Source: Cohnella zeiphila
GTDB taxonomy: Bacteria; Bacillota; Bacilli; Paenibacillales; Paenibacillaceae
Assembly (NCBI RefSeq): GCF_014212055.1
Contig: NZ_JACJVO010000020.1
Location: forward strand, 62,001-126,000
Direction: 5' to 3'
Length of the DNA stretch: 64,000 bases
Shown piece after piece: positions 1 through 7,958 of this stretch (positions are counted from its first letter, which is position 1; each line of letters starts with the position of its first letter). Made by a program: the position numbers and the translations under genes. The notes under the pieces were generated by a model. That model ran no database searches, was not told where the DNA came from, and saw nothing but the letters and a program-made list of their open reading frames with translations.

Positions 1-1
1 T

Positions 2-1636
2 ACGTCCAACTTTATGGGCGACGCCGCCGACGCCGTCCTGATGGTGATGACCAACGATACGGTGACGGCGCTGCTCCGGCAGGAGGAGCCGGCCGGTCCG
101 CAGCAGAAGCTCGCGGTCTCCAACGCGCTCGAGAAATATTTGTTCGAGCTGAAGGTTCATGGCACGATGGCCAAGGAAATCGCGATCCTGAACGCCAATG
201 GCGAGAAGATCTATGCAGGCGCCAGCGCGTTCCGGCCCGAAGCCGTCGCGGATCCGAACTGGCGCGAAGAGGTCGACCGGCTCGACGGCAAGCCTTATTG
301 GGGAAGCTTCGACAACGGAAGCGCGTATGTGTTCGTCGCAAGAGAGGTCCGGGAATACGTCAAGTCCGAGGACCGCTTCCGCCCGATCGGCATGGTGGTG
401 ATCAGCTTCGACGAACGGGACTTCTCGGCGATCAACGATTCGGTCCATCTGGCCAACCGCTCGCAGATTCTGATCGGCGATCCGCAGGGCCGCATCGTGT
501 CCGGCTCCGATTCATCCCATGTCGGAGAGGCGCTTTCGACCGTCGCTTTTCCGCTGGAGAGGGGAACCCGTTCGCTCGATCTGTCCCCGCTGTTCCCCAA
601 AGATCAGGCGGGCAAGCGCCTGACCGTCTATGACGCGATTCCGAACAGCGACTGGAGCCTCATCGTCGATTCCCCCTTGTCCGACGTGCTGCAAAACCAG
701 CGGAGCATCAAGCGAATCATTTTGTACTCGACGGGGCTGTGCGTTGTCGGCGCTTTGGCCTTGGCGGCGTTGTTCGCCCATCGGATGACGATGCCGCTGA
801 AGAAGCTGTCCAAGGAAGTGAAGCGGAGAATCCGCAGCGGAGACTTCGCCTTCTGGCCTCAGCAGCCGCCCGCGTTCCAGGACGAGATCGCCGAGCTGGG
901 ACAAGGCTTTTACCGGCTGGTGGCGGACTTGAACGAGACGAAGAACCGGATGCACCGCGCGGAGATCATGACCAAGGAAGCCGAATTCGACGCCATGAAA
1001 AGCAAGATCAAGCCTCACTTCCTGTACAACTCGCTGGAGTCGATCCGCATGCTCGCCGTCGTCAACAAGGACCTCGTCACGGCCGAGATGCTCAAGTCGC
1101 TGGGACATCTGTTCCGCTATCTGATCGCGGACCGCAAACGCGAGATTACGCTGAGAGACGAGCTGGAATATCTTCAAAGCTATATCAATCTGCAGAAAAT
1201 CCGATACGAGGATCGTCTGCAAGTGGAGGTGGACATTCCCGAACGCTGGCTGGACGCCAAGATCGAGAAGCTGGTGCTGCAGCCGCTGGTCGAGAATTCC
1301 ATCGAGCACGGCATCGACCGCAAGCGGGGGGCGCAACGGGTGCGGATTACCGCCGCCGAGATCGAGGACAAAGCAGGGAGCGGCCTTGTGCTGCAGGTGT
1401 GGGACGACGGAGCGGGGATGGAACCGGAGACGCTGGCCGACATTCGGGCCCGCCTGAACGACCTGTCCGAAGAGCGGGAGCATATCGGGCTGAGCAACGT
1501 GCACCGGCGGCTGCGTCTCCGCTTCGGCGAGCCGTGCGGCCTGACGGTGGAGAGCGAGCCGGGCGAATATACGAGCGTGTACGTGAGAATTCCCGCGACG
1601 GACGGCGTCGCGGAGGGGAGGGGTTCCGATGTATAA
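2..1636 (+). CDS. Sensor histidine kinase, YesM family (5' truncated by window edge)
   Basis: The frame is open to the left edge, so the N-terminal membrane segment and part of the extracellular sensor are missing; the ATG at 14 is probably internal. A Cache-like extracellular region is followed by one membrane segment (about residues 235-257 counted from that ATG), a HAMP linker, and a His_kinase core with PHFLYN (phospho-acceptor H335), an N box (LQPLVENSIEHG) and a G box (DDGAGM). This is the YesM/LytS-type kinase architecture. It overlaps the response regulator gene by 8 bp, so the two form a co-translated pair. The sugar importer immediately downstream is its likely target; the ligand is unknown. 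Confidence 0.93.
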   Translation, partial: TSNFMGDAADAVLMVMTNDTVTALLRQEEPAGPQQKLAVSNALEKYLFELKVHGTMAKEIAILNANGEKIYAGASAFRPEAVADPNWREEVDRLDGKPYWGSFDNGSAYVFVAREVREYVKSEDRFRPIGMVVISFDERDFSAINDSVHLANRSQILIGDPQGRIVSGSDSSHVGEALSTVAFPLERGTRSLDLSPLFPKDQAGKRLTVYDAIPNSDWSLIVDSPLSDVLQNQRSIKRIILYSTGLCVVGALALAALFAHRMTMPLKKLSKEVKRRIRSGDFAFWPQQPPAFQDEIAELGQGFYRLVADLNETKNRMHRAEIMTKEAEFDAMKSKIKPHFLYNSLESIRMLAVVNKDLVTAEMLKSLGHLFRYLIADRKREITLRDELEYLQSYINLQKIRYEDRLQVEVDIPERWLDAKIEKLVLQPLVENSIEHGIDRKRGAQRVRITAAEIEDKAGSGLVLQVWDDGAGMEPETLADIRARLNDLSEEREHIGLSNVHRRLRLRFGEPCGLTVESEPGEYTSVYVRIPATDGVAEGRGSDV

Positions 1637-3239
1637 GGCGATCATCGTCGACGACGACGCCTCGATTCTGCGAGGACTTCGGGAGATTGTCGATTGGAAC
1701 GCGCTGGGCTTCGAGATCGTCGGCACGGCCCGGGACGGAGAAGAAGGAGCCGCGCTCGCCATCGAACGGAACCCGGATCTCGTTCTGACGGATATCAAGA
1801 TGCCCTACAAGAGCGGGCTGGACATGATCGAGGAATGCCGAACGTACGGGCTGACGCCGCATTTCGTCGTGCTCAGCGGCTTCGAGGAATTCGACCTGGC
1901 CCGCAGGGCGCTGAAGAATCAAGTGGCCGATTATCTGCTGAAGCCGATCGAGGAAAAGGATCTGGCCGGCGCGCTGGCCGACATGAAGCGGAAGATCGAC
2001 GAGGGGAAGCGACGGCAGGCCGATTTGCGGACGATGGAGCAGCGGCTGAGCGAGTTCCAGCCGGTCGTGCGCGAGCAGCGGCTTCGCGAGCTGCTGACCG
2101 GCCGCTTCCCCGCAGGTGAGCCGGAAGCGTTCGGCTTGGCGGCACCCGGGACGGCAAGCGCCGCCAGCCCATGCTCGGTGCTGGTTCTCGAACCCGACCG
2201 GCTCGCCGCGACGGGCAACAAGCGAGTGCAACCGGATGGCGATACACTTGCACGCCTGGCGCAGCTAGCCTGCGGCGTTTTCGAGCAGAGAGGCCTCGCC
2301 GTGCTTGCGGCGACGATCGACCGTCACGTCGCGATCGTGTTGAGCGGCGAAGGAAGCGGAGATCGGCCGCTGGCGGACGATCATTGGCCGGAGCTCGCAG
2401 AGTTAGCCGCGCGGCAGCTCGGGCTCCGGCTCACGGCCGGCGTGTCGGGCTTCGCGGCGTGGTCGGAGCTTCCGGCGCTGTATGGGGAAGCGAGGACGGC
2501 GCTGGGCTACATGCTGTTCAGAGGCAGGGGTGCGTTCATTCGATACGGGGAACTGGGCGAACCCGGCGAATCCGCCTGCGAATTTCCCGATGCGCACGTG
2601 CGCCGGCTCGTCTCCGCCATCGGCGAGAGAGACGGAGCCGAGGCGGACGCCGCGGTAGACGCCATTTTCGGAGATGCCGAACGGCTGCGCCGGAAGTCCC
2701 CTGACGCCGTTTTCCGCCTGTGCACCGAGATCGGCTTCGCCATCCGCAAAGCGCTGGACGAGATCGGAGTGAACACGGACGATATCGTGGAGGAGGACCT
2801 GCTGTCCCGGGAGACGCTCGCCGGGTTCGGCACGCTGGAGGAGCTGGCCGACTGGTTCAAAGCCGTCGCGAAGCGGATCGCCGACGATCTGCAGAGGCGA
2901 CGCGAACGGGCGGGCGGAGACGACATCGGCCGCATCCTGCTGTTCATGAACGCCAACTACGACCGGAACATCGACCTGGAGCTGATATCCTCCACTTTTT
3001 TCATCGAGCCCAGCTACTTCTGCAAGTTGTTTAAAAAAAGAACGGGAGTCACCTACCTGGCTTATCTCACCAAGCTCAGAATCGATAAAGCCTGCGAATG
3101 GCTTCGCGCCCCGGGCGTCAAGGTATACGAGATCGCCGGCCGGGTCGGATACGAGGACCAGCGCTACTTCAGCCAACTTTTCCGCAAGCGCACGGGCATG
3201 ACCCCCACCGAATACCAAAAAAAGTGGACCGAAATTTAA
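1629..3239 (+). CDS. Response regulator, YesN family (receiver + AraC-type HTH)
   Basis: 536 aa. N-terminal receiver domain with acidic patch (VDDD, residues 7-10), phospho-acceptor D55 in LTDIKMP, S83 and K105 (LLKP). The C-terminal ~100 residues form an AraC/XylS double HTH containing the typical YFSQLFRKRTGMTP stretch. The middle ~300 residues are the poorly conserved YesN linker. The ATG at 1629 follows GGAGGGGAGGGG and overlaps the kinase stop. Family knowledge: such regulators activate adjacent CUT1 sugar-import operons, here the solute-binding protein and permeases at 3364-6733. The inducer cannot be read from sequence. Confidence 0.94.
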   Translation: MYKAIIVDDDASILRGLREIVDWNALGFEIVGTARDGEEGAALAIERNPDLVLTDIKMPYKSGLDMIEECRTYGLTPHFVVLSGFEEFDLARRALKNQVADYLLKPIEEKDLAGALADMKRKIDEGKRRQADLRTMEQRLSEFQPVVREQRLRELLTGRFPAGEPEAFGLAAPGTASAASPCSVLVLEPDRLAATGNKRVQPDGDTLARLAQLACGVFEQRGLAVLAATIDRHVAIVLSGEGSGDRPLADDHWPELAELAARQLGLRLTAGVSGFAAWSELPALYGEARTALGYMLFRGRGAFIRYGELGEPGESACEFPDAHVRRLVSAIGERDGAEADAAVDAIFGDAERLRRKSPDAVFRLCTEIGFAIRKALDEIGVNTDDIVEEDLLSRETLAGFGTLEELADWFKAVAKRIADDLQRRRERAGGDDIGRILLFMNANYDRNIDLELISSTFFIEPSYFCKLFKKRTGVTYLAYLTKLRIDKACEWLRAPGVKVYEIAGRVGYEDQRYFSQLFRKRTGMTPTEYQKKWTEI

Positions 3240-3363
3240 ACATCGACGACCAATCTGTCTCCTTACCCTTCTCCGGCAAAAGCTTTACATTGGGATAGGG
3301 CCGACGATCCGGCATGCGCAGCCGGCTTCGGACGCCGGCAGATTCAGAAGGGGGCAGAGAACA

Positions 3364-4836
3364 GTGAGAGCGGTATCCGTCAAATGGGTGTCAGTGTCGG
3401 CCGCGGTCGTTCTGGGAGCTTCGCTGCTCGGAGGCTGCGGCAGTTCCTCCGGCAACAATGAAAGCGCTTCGAACGGAGCGGATGCAGGGTCCGGCGGCAA
3501 GCCCGTCTCGTTCAAGATCGCTTCGTGGGCGGGACCGGGCAAGAAGGACGGAATGGACATGGTCATCAACGAGTACAAAAAAATCAAGCCGAACGTCGAC
3601 ATCAGCTTCGAGGAGGTCGCCCAGACCAACTCCGATTTCGACGTCTGGATGGCCGCCCAACTCGCGGGCAACCAGGAGCCGGAAGCGGTCATGGATTTCA
3701 GCTACGACGAGCCTTACAACAAGTACATCGACAAGGGCTACAAGGTGCTGGAGATGGACCCGTACCTGGACAAAGTCAGCCCTTACACGAATAAGCCTTG
3801 GAAAGAAAGCTTCCGCGACGTCGACCTCAACCTGATGCGTTCCACGCAGAACGGCAAGCTGAACAATATCGCGACTTCGATGGTGACGCTGAAGATCGCC
3901 TACAACAAGGACATCTACGACAAGCTCGGCCTTCAAGTCCCGAAGACGTACCCCGAACTCATCGCCAACCTCCAGAAAATCCGCGACGCGAAGATCGGCG
4001 TGGAACCGTTCGCCGGCTTCCTCAAGGTGACGTCCGCGTGGGACTGGTTCGCGCGCTTTACCGCCCAGCAGACGGAAGAGCAGTTCGTTCCGCAGATCGA
4101 CACGTTCCTCCGGAACGACAAATACGGACAGGACGAATACGTCAAAGCGGTCGACACGGGCGTCATCGACGTGCACAAGCCGGAGATCAAAGGCCTGTAC
4201 GAGCTGTTCAAGGATTTTACCGGCTACTGGGCGCCCGGCTCGATCGCCATGACCAGCGCGGAAGCGCGGGACATGTGGCTGCAGGGCAAGGCGGCGCATA
4301 CGTTCACGATCAATATCGACGCCAAGCCGTTCGCCGGCGACACGAAGCCGCCGTTTAACTGGGACACGTTCGAGTTCCCCGTCATCACCAAAGACGTGGC
4401 GCCGACCTCCAACGAGAACCCCGCCGAATTCGGCGACCTGGCGGACGCGTTCGTCGTCATGCCGTCGGCGATCGACGAGAAGATCCAGGACGAGATCATG
4501 GACTTCATCATGTTCTACACGTCGCCGGAGATCGCCACCAAGCTGGCGGATATGAACTGGATCATTCCGACCGCGGTCGGCGTCGAGCCCAACGCGAATT
4601 TGCAGCGTTATTTGCCCAAATACCGTCCGCAAAACCAGATCGATCTCAACTCTCAGGCGCCCCTGGGCACCGCCGCCCGCCAATACGTGCTGCAGCAGCT
4701 TCAGCGTTACGTGCTCGGCGACGTCGGCATCGATGACTTCCTGGATTCGGTCGACAAGAACATGAAAGACGAGACCGCGAAGATCATGAAAGAGAAAGGC
4801 TGGACCAAGGAGAACGACTACGGTCACAAGTCTTAA
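3364..4836 (+). CDS. ABC transporter extracellular solute-binding lipoprotein (family 1, sugar)
   Basis: 490 aa, starting at GTG 8 bases after an AAGGGGGCAG ribosome binding site. The signal peptide ends in a lipobox, LLGGC, followed by a Ser/Gly/Asn-rich linker. The mature part has the family-1 carbohydrate-binding fold (start ...VSFKIASWAG; W/Y-rich binding region; conserved ETA..M tail). It lies 123 bp after the YesN gene and leads two permease genes, giving a complete CUT1 importer apart from the shared ATPase (MsmX type), which is not in the window. A near-match to a CcpA cre site lies inside the gene at 3459-3472. The substrate is unknown, probably an oligosaccharide. Confidence 0.9.
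   Translation: MRAVSVKWVSVSAAVVLGASLLGGCGSSSGNNESASNGADAGSGGKPVSFKIASWAGPGKKDGMDMVINEYKKIKPNVDISFEEVAQTNSDFDVWMAAQLAGNQEPEAVMDFSYDEPYNKYIDKGYKVLEMDPYLDKVSPYTNKPWKESFRDVDLNLMRSTQNGKLNNIATSMVTLKIAYNKDIYDKLGLQVPKTYPELIANLQKIRDAKIGVEPFAGFLKVTSAWDWFARFTAQQTEEQFVPQIDTFLRNDKYGQDEYVKAVDTGVIDVHKPEIKGLYELFKDFTGYWAPGSIAMTSAEARDMWLQGKAAHTFTINIDAKPFAGDTKPPFNWDTFEFPVITKDVAPTSNENPAEFGDLADAFVVMPSAIDEKIQDEIMDFIMFYTSPEIATKLADMNWIIPTAVGVEPNANLQRYLPKYRPQNQIDLNSQAPLGTAARQYVLQQLQRYVLGDVGIDDFLDSVDKNMKDETAKIMKEKGWTKENDYGHKS
3459..3472 (+). promoter_or_regulatory. Possible intragenic CcpA cre site
   Basis: TGAAAGCGCTTCGA differs at one position from the TGWAARCGYTWNCW cre consensus. It lies about 95 bp inside the solute-binding protein gene. 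Intragenic cre roadblocks are known in Bacillus, but a single chance match in a coding region is quite possible. Confidence 0.25.
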
Positions 4837-4917
4837 CACCAAGTATGCCGCCGCCCCGCCGCGCCTGGCTTCGGCTTCCGGAACAGCGGGGTGATGGAGG
4901 CAAGGGAGGCTTCGAGA

Positions 4918-5820
4918 ATGCGGGGGACCGAGCCGCGTTTGCCTTTGTGGAGATCCGTTTACCGGGCCAAGCACGCTTACGCGTTTTTGCTGCCGCTTAT
5001 CGCGCTGCTCGCGATATTCAGCTATTATCCGATCGTCATGGCGCTCAAGATGTCCTTCTACCAATGGAAGGGCGGCAACGAGGCCATCTTCAACGGGCTG
5101 GACAACTTCCGGGAGCTGTTCTCCGATCCGACCTTTTACCGCTCGCTCGGGAACGTCTTCCGGTTTATTCTGTTCGACTGCACCGTCGGCGTGCTGATGC
5201 CGCTGCTGGTCGCCGAGCTGCTGTTCCATCTTCGCAGCGCCAGGCTGCAGTATGCGTTCCGCACGATGTTCGTGGCGACGATCACGGTGCCGTCGGTCGT
5301 GGTCATTCTGATCTGGGTGTTCCTGTACAACCCGGTCGTCGGCGGCATGAACGCGGTCGTCTCCGTGCTGGGCATCGGCCCGCAGCTTTGGCTGGGAGGG
5401 ACGTCCACCGCGCTGGGGTCCGTCATCCTGTCCGGGTTCCCGTTCATCAACCCGATTTATCTGCTGATCATCTTCGCGGGACTTCAGGCGATTCCGGGGT
5501 CCCTGATCGAAGCTTCCGTGCTGGAGGGCTGCGGCCGTTGGCGGAGATTCCTCTCGATCGACCTGCCTCTCGTCTCGGGCCAGCTCAAGCTGGTGTTCAT
5601 TCTGTCCGTGCTGCACGCGATGCAGTCGTTCTACAAGCCTCTGATCATGACCGGCGGAGGCCCCGGCGACGCGACGCTCGTTCCCGGCCTGTACATGTTT
5701 CAATCGGGATTTTCAAGGAACGATTTCGGCTACGCCTCGACGATCGGATTCGTCATGCTGATCGCGATGCTGGCCATTACTTTCGCGACCAACAAGCTGG
5801 TCCGGTCCGAGAACGATTAG
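4918..5820 (+). CDS. Sugar ABC transporter permease, MalF-type (CUT1)
   Basis: Integral membrane permease, about 300 aa, with six predicted hydrophobic segments and the EAA loop (residues near EASVLEGCGRWRRF...LPL) that contacts the ATPase. The frame is open from GTG 4891, but AAGGGAGG at 4902-4909 stands 8 bases before ATG 4918, so I chose that start. It sits 81 bp after the solute-binding protein and before the MalG-type partner, in the usual SBP-MalF-MalG order. Confidence 0.9.
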   Translation: MRGTEPRLPLWRSVYRAKHAYAFLLPLIALLAIFSYYPIVMALKMSFYQWKGGNEAIFNGLDNFRELFSDPTFYRSLGNVFRFILFDCTVGVLMPLLVAELLFHLRSARLQYAFRTMFVATITVPSVVVILIWVFLYNPVVGGMNAVVSVLGIGPQLWLGGTSTALGSVILSGFPFINPIYLLIIFAGLQAIPGSLIEASVLEGCGRWRRFLSIDLPLVSGQLKLVFILSVLHAMQSFYKPLIMTGGGPGDATLVPGLYMFQSGFSRNDFGYASTIGFVMLIAMLAITFATNKLVRSEND

Positions 5821-5911
5821 CGGTAGCGGGGACCTGTCAACCGATTCATCAGCCTTCGGCTGACCATAACGGTTGCGGCTGACGATAACGGTTACGGAGA
5901 GGAGGTCTGAA

Positions 5912-6733
5912 ATGAGAAATCAAAGGGCGGTTTCCGCCGTCGCGGCCGTGCTTTTGTCTTTGTTCGTGTTCTTTAGCTTTTTTCCGGTATTGATCATGCT
6001 GCTGACTTCCGTCAAATCCCGGCTGGAGATCAGCCTCGGCATCTTCCGCCTGCCGACGGACATCCGTTGGGACAACTACGGCCGAGCGTTTCGCAAGGTC
6101 ATCCCTTATACGGGGAATTCGCTGCTGATCGCCGTCGCGGTCGTGGTCGGCGTGCTGATCGTCTCGTCGCTGGCGGCCTATTCGCTTGCCAGGTACCGTT
6201 TTCCCGGACGGGAGCCGATCTATTATTCGATTATCGCCTTGATGATGGTGCCGACCGTGCTCGTGCTGATTCCGATGTTCAAAATGGTGGCGGCGCTGCA
6301 TCTGCTGAACAGCTACTGGGTCGTCATTCTGCCTCAGGTTGCCGGAGGCTGCGTGATGGCGGTGTTTTTGCTGCGCAGCTTTTTCGCCGGGCTGCCCGAA
6401 GAGCTGTTCGAGAGCTTCCGGATCGACGGGGCGCGGGAAGGAACCGTTCTCCGCAGCCTGGTGCTGCCGCTGTCCAAGCCGATTCTGGGCACGGTCGCGG
6501 TGCTGAACTTCAACACCTCCTGGAACGACTATATCTGGCCGATGGTGACGATCAACAAGGAATCGCTCAAGCCGATCGTAACCGGGATCATGTCGTTCAC
6601 GAACGACTACTCCAGCGACTACGGGCCGATGATGGCGGCTTACGTGCTCGCTTCGCTTCCGCTCATGCTGGTGATCGGCTTCTCGATGAGGTACTTCGTC
6701 GACGGCCTGACCTCCGGGGCGGTGAAGGCATAA
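5912..6733 (+). CDS. Sugar ABC transporter permease, MalG-type (CUT1)
   Basis: 273 aa permease with six hydrophobic segments and the MalG-class EAA motif (ELFESFRIDGAREG...LPLSKP). The start at ATG 5912 is set by GAGAGGAGGT seven bases upstream; an in-frame ATG at 5873 lacks a ribosome binding site. It is the last gene of the YesMN-controlled importer. Just upstream, at 5861 and 5880, are two 19-bp direct repeats (TGAC-ATAACGGTT-CGG), whose role is unclear. Confidence 0.9.
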   Translation: MRNQRAVSAVAAVLLSLFVFFSFFPVLIMLLTSVKSRLEISLGIFRLPTDIRWDNYGRAFRKVIPYTGNSLLIAVAVVVGVLIVSSLAAYSLARYRFPGREPIYYSIIALMMVPTVLVLIPMFKMVAALHLLNSYWVVILPQVAGGCVMAVFLLRSFFAGLPEELFESFRIDGAREGTVLRSLVLPLSKPILGTVAVLNFNTSWNDYIWPMVTINKESLKPIVTGIMSFTNDYSSDYGPMMAAYVLASLPLMLVIGFSMRYFVDGLTSGAVKA

Positions 6734-6766
6734 AGCGGACCGGACCGGTCGACAAGGGACAGGGCT

Positions 6767-6819
6767 AGCGGACCGCCCGGCTCCGCGGCCTGCGGGCAAC
6801 GGACCGAGAGCGGTCCGCT
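6767..6819. repeat. 9-bp inverted repeat 3' of the importer operon
   Basis: AGCGGACCG (6767-6775) pairs with CGGTCCGCT (6811-6819), and outer bases CGACAAG/CTTGTCG can extend it. There is no T-tract, so this is a 3'-end hairpin rather than a clear intrinsic terminator. The rest of the 454-bp gap is mostly the 185-bp repeat starting at 6871. Confidence 0.5.
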
Positions 6820-6870
6820 TGTCGCGTCGGCGGCAAGTGGGGCGGATACGGAGCGCTTCCGTCTCGCTCG

Positions 6871-7055
6871 CTAACGAAACCATACGTTCTTATTGGGCGA
6901 AAAAGAGGGCGGTTTGCGTTTTAACGAAACGTAGGAGACTTATTTGCTCGTTTTGTCCGGTTAACGGCCATCCGGCGCCTCGATAAGCTCTCCTCGTTTC
7001 GTTAGATTTCGCCAGCCTTTGATTTGAACGGAATAGCGTCTCTGAAATTCGTTAG
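6871..7055. repeat. TAACGAA element copy 1 (185-bp four-module inverted repeat)
   Basis: Begins CTAACGAA and ends TTCGTTAG. TAACGAA lies at 6872 and 6922, and TTCGTTA at 6998 and 7048, giving start-to-start spacings of 50, 76 and 50. Each module also has a CTTATT-type block exactly 17 bp from the TAACGAA start (6889, 6939), or the reverse complement in the right half. It fills most of the gap between the importer operon and the isomerase gene. No flanking target duplication is visible. Confidence 0.9.
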
Positions 7056-7187
7056 CGTTACCGCCTGCTCCCCTGCGGCCGTCAGGGGCGAGTCGAATGC
7101 TGGAAGCGTCTTCTGAAATCCGGAAGGAGTCGGCCCCGATATGCAGAAAAGAGTAAAGGAAGACGAGACACGGGGAGGAGCTGGACG

Positions 7188-7958
7188 ATGAACGGAACGA
7201 CGATCGGTTGGTGCGCGCGGATTGAAGAAGCGCCGCGGGTAGCGGAGCTCGGCTTCGACTTTATCGAATGCCCGGTGACCGCGCTGCGGCTCGAAGAGAA
7301 GGACGGACTCGGGGAGCGCATCCGGGCGTACAAGGCAAGCCCGGTGCCGGTTCGGGCGGTCAACGTGTTTTTCCCGGGCGATATGAAGCTGACGGGACCG
7401 GATACGAGCGCCGCGCGGATTCGCGCCTATGTCGAAGTCGCGGCGGATGCGTTAAGCGAGATCGGCGTCCGAACGGCCGTCATCGGAAGCGGGGGCGCCC
7501 GCTCGGTGCCGGACGGATGGGACCCGGAGCGTGCAAAGGAGCAGCTGCTTGACGCCTTGGCGATGATGGGCGGCGTCTTCCGCGGCAGCGGCGTGACGCT
7601 GGCGATCGAACCGCTGAACCGCCGCGAATCCAACATCATCAACCGCGTGGCCGAAGCGGCGGCTTACGCCCAGGCTGTCGGCTCCGAATCGGTTCGGATT
7701 CTGGCCGATCTCTATCATATGGATTTAGAAGGGGAGAAGCCGGAAGAGGTGGCCGGGCAAGCAGGCTGGCTGGCCCACGTTCACTTGGCCGCCGAGGGAC
7801 GGGTCGCGCCGGGCACGGCTCCTTCCCGGTGCCGGGAGCTGTTCGCCGCCTTGAGGCGGGCGGGCTATGAGGGAGCGTATTCCGTCGAGTGCAACGCTCC
7901 TCTGACGGAAGAGAGCCTGCCTTATCTTCGCGCGGCATGGGAGGAAGCGAGACCATGA
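7188..7958 (+). CDS. Sugar phosphate isomerase/epimerase, TIM-barrel (xylose isomerase-like)
   Basis: 256 aa. Family hallmarks along the chain: LGFDFIE near the N-terminus, AIEPLNRRESN (likely metal-binding Glu in the middle), DLYHM, LAHVHLAE-type His motif, and YSVECN near the C-terminus. These suit a metal-dependent keto-sugar isomerase or epimerase (AP-endonuclease-2 fold); the exact substrate cannot be read. Start at ATG 7188 after GGGGAGGAG. It overlaps the next gene by ATGA, so the two are translationally coupled and probably act on the same compound. Confidence 0.85.
   Translation: MNGTTIGWCARIEEAPRVAELGFDFIECPVTALRLEEKDGLGERIRAYKASPVPVRAVNVFFPGDMKLTGPDTSAARIRAYVEVAADALSEIGVRTAVIGSGGARSVPDGWDPERAKEQLLDALAMMGGVFRGSGVTLAIEPLNRRESNIINRVAEAAAYAQAVGSESVRILADLYHMDLEGEKPEEVAGQAGWLAHVHLAAEGRVAPGTAPSRCRELFAALRRAGYEGAYSVECNAPLTEESLPYLRAAWEEARP

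Noticed and set aside
6871..7055. TAACGAA element as a MITE or insertion remnant
   Set aside because: The 8-bp terminal inverted repeats invite it, but no flanking target duplication is visible at any of the four copies and no transposase is nearby. Left as an unclassified element.
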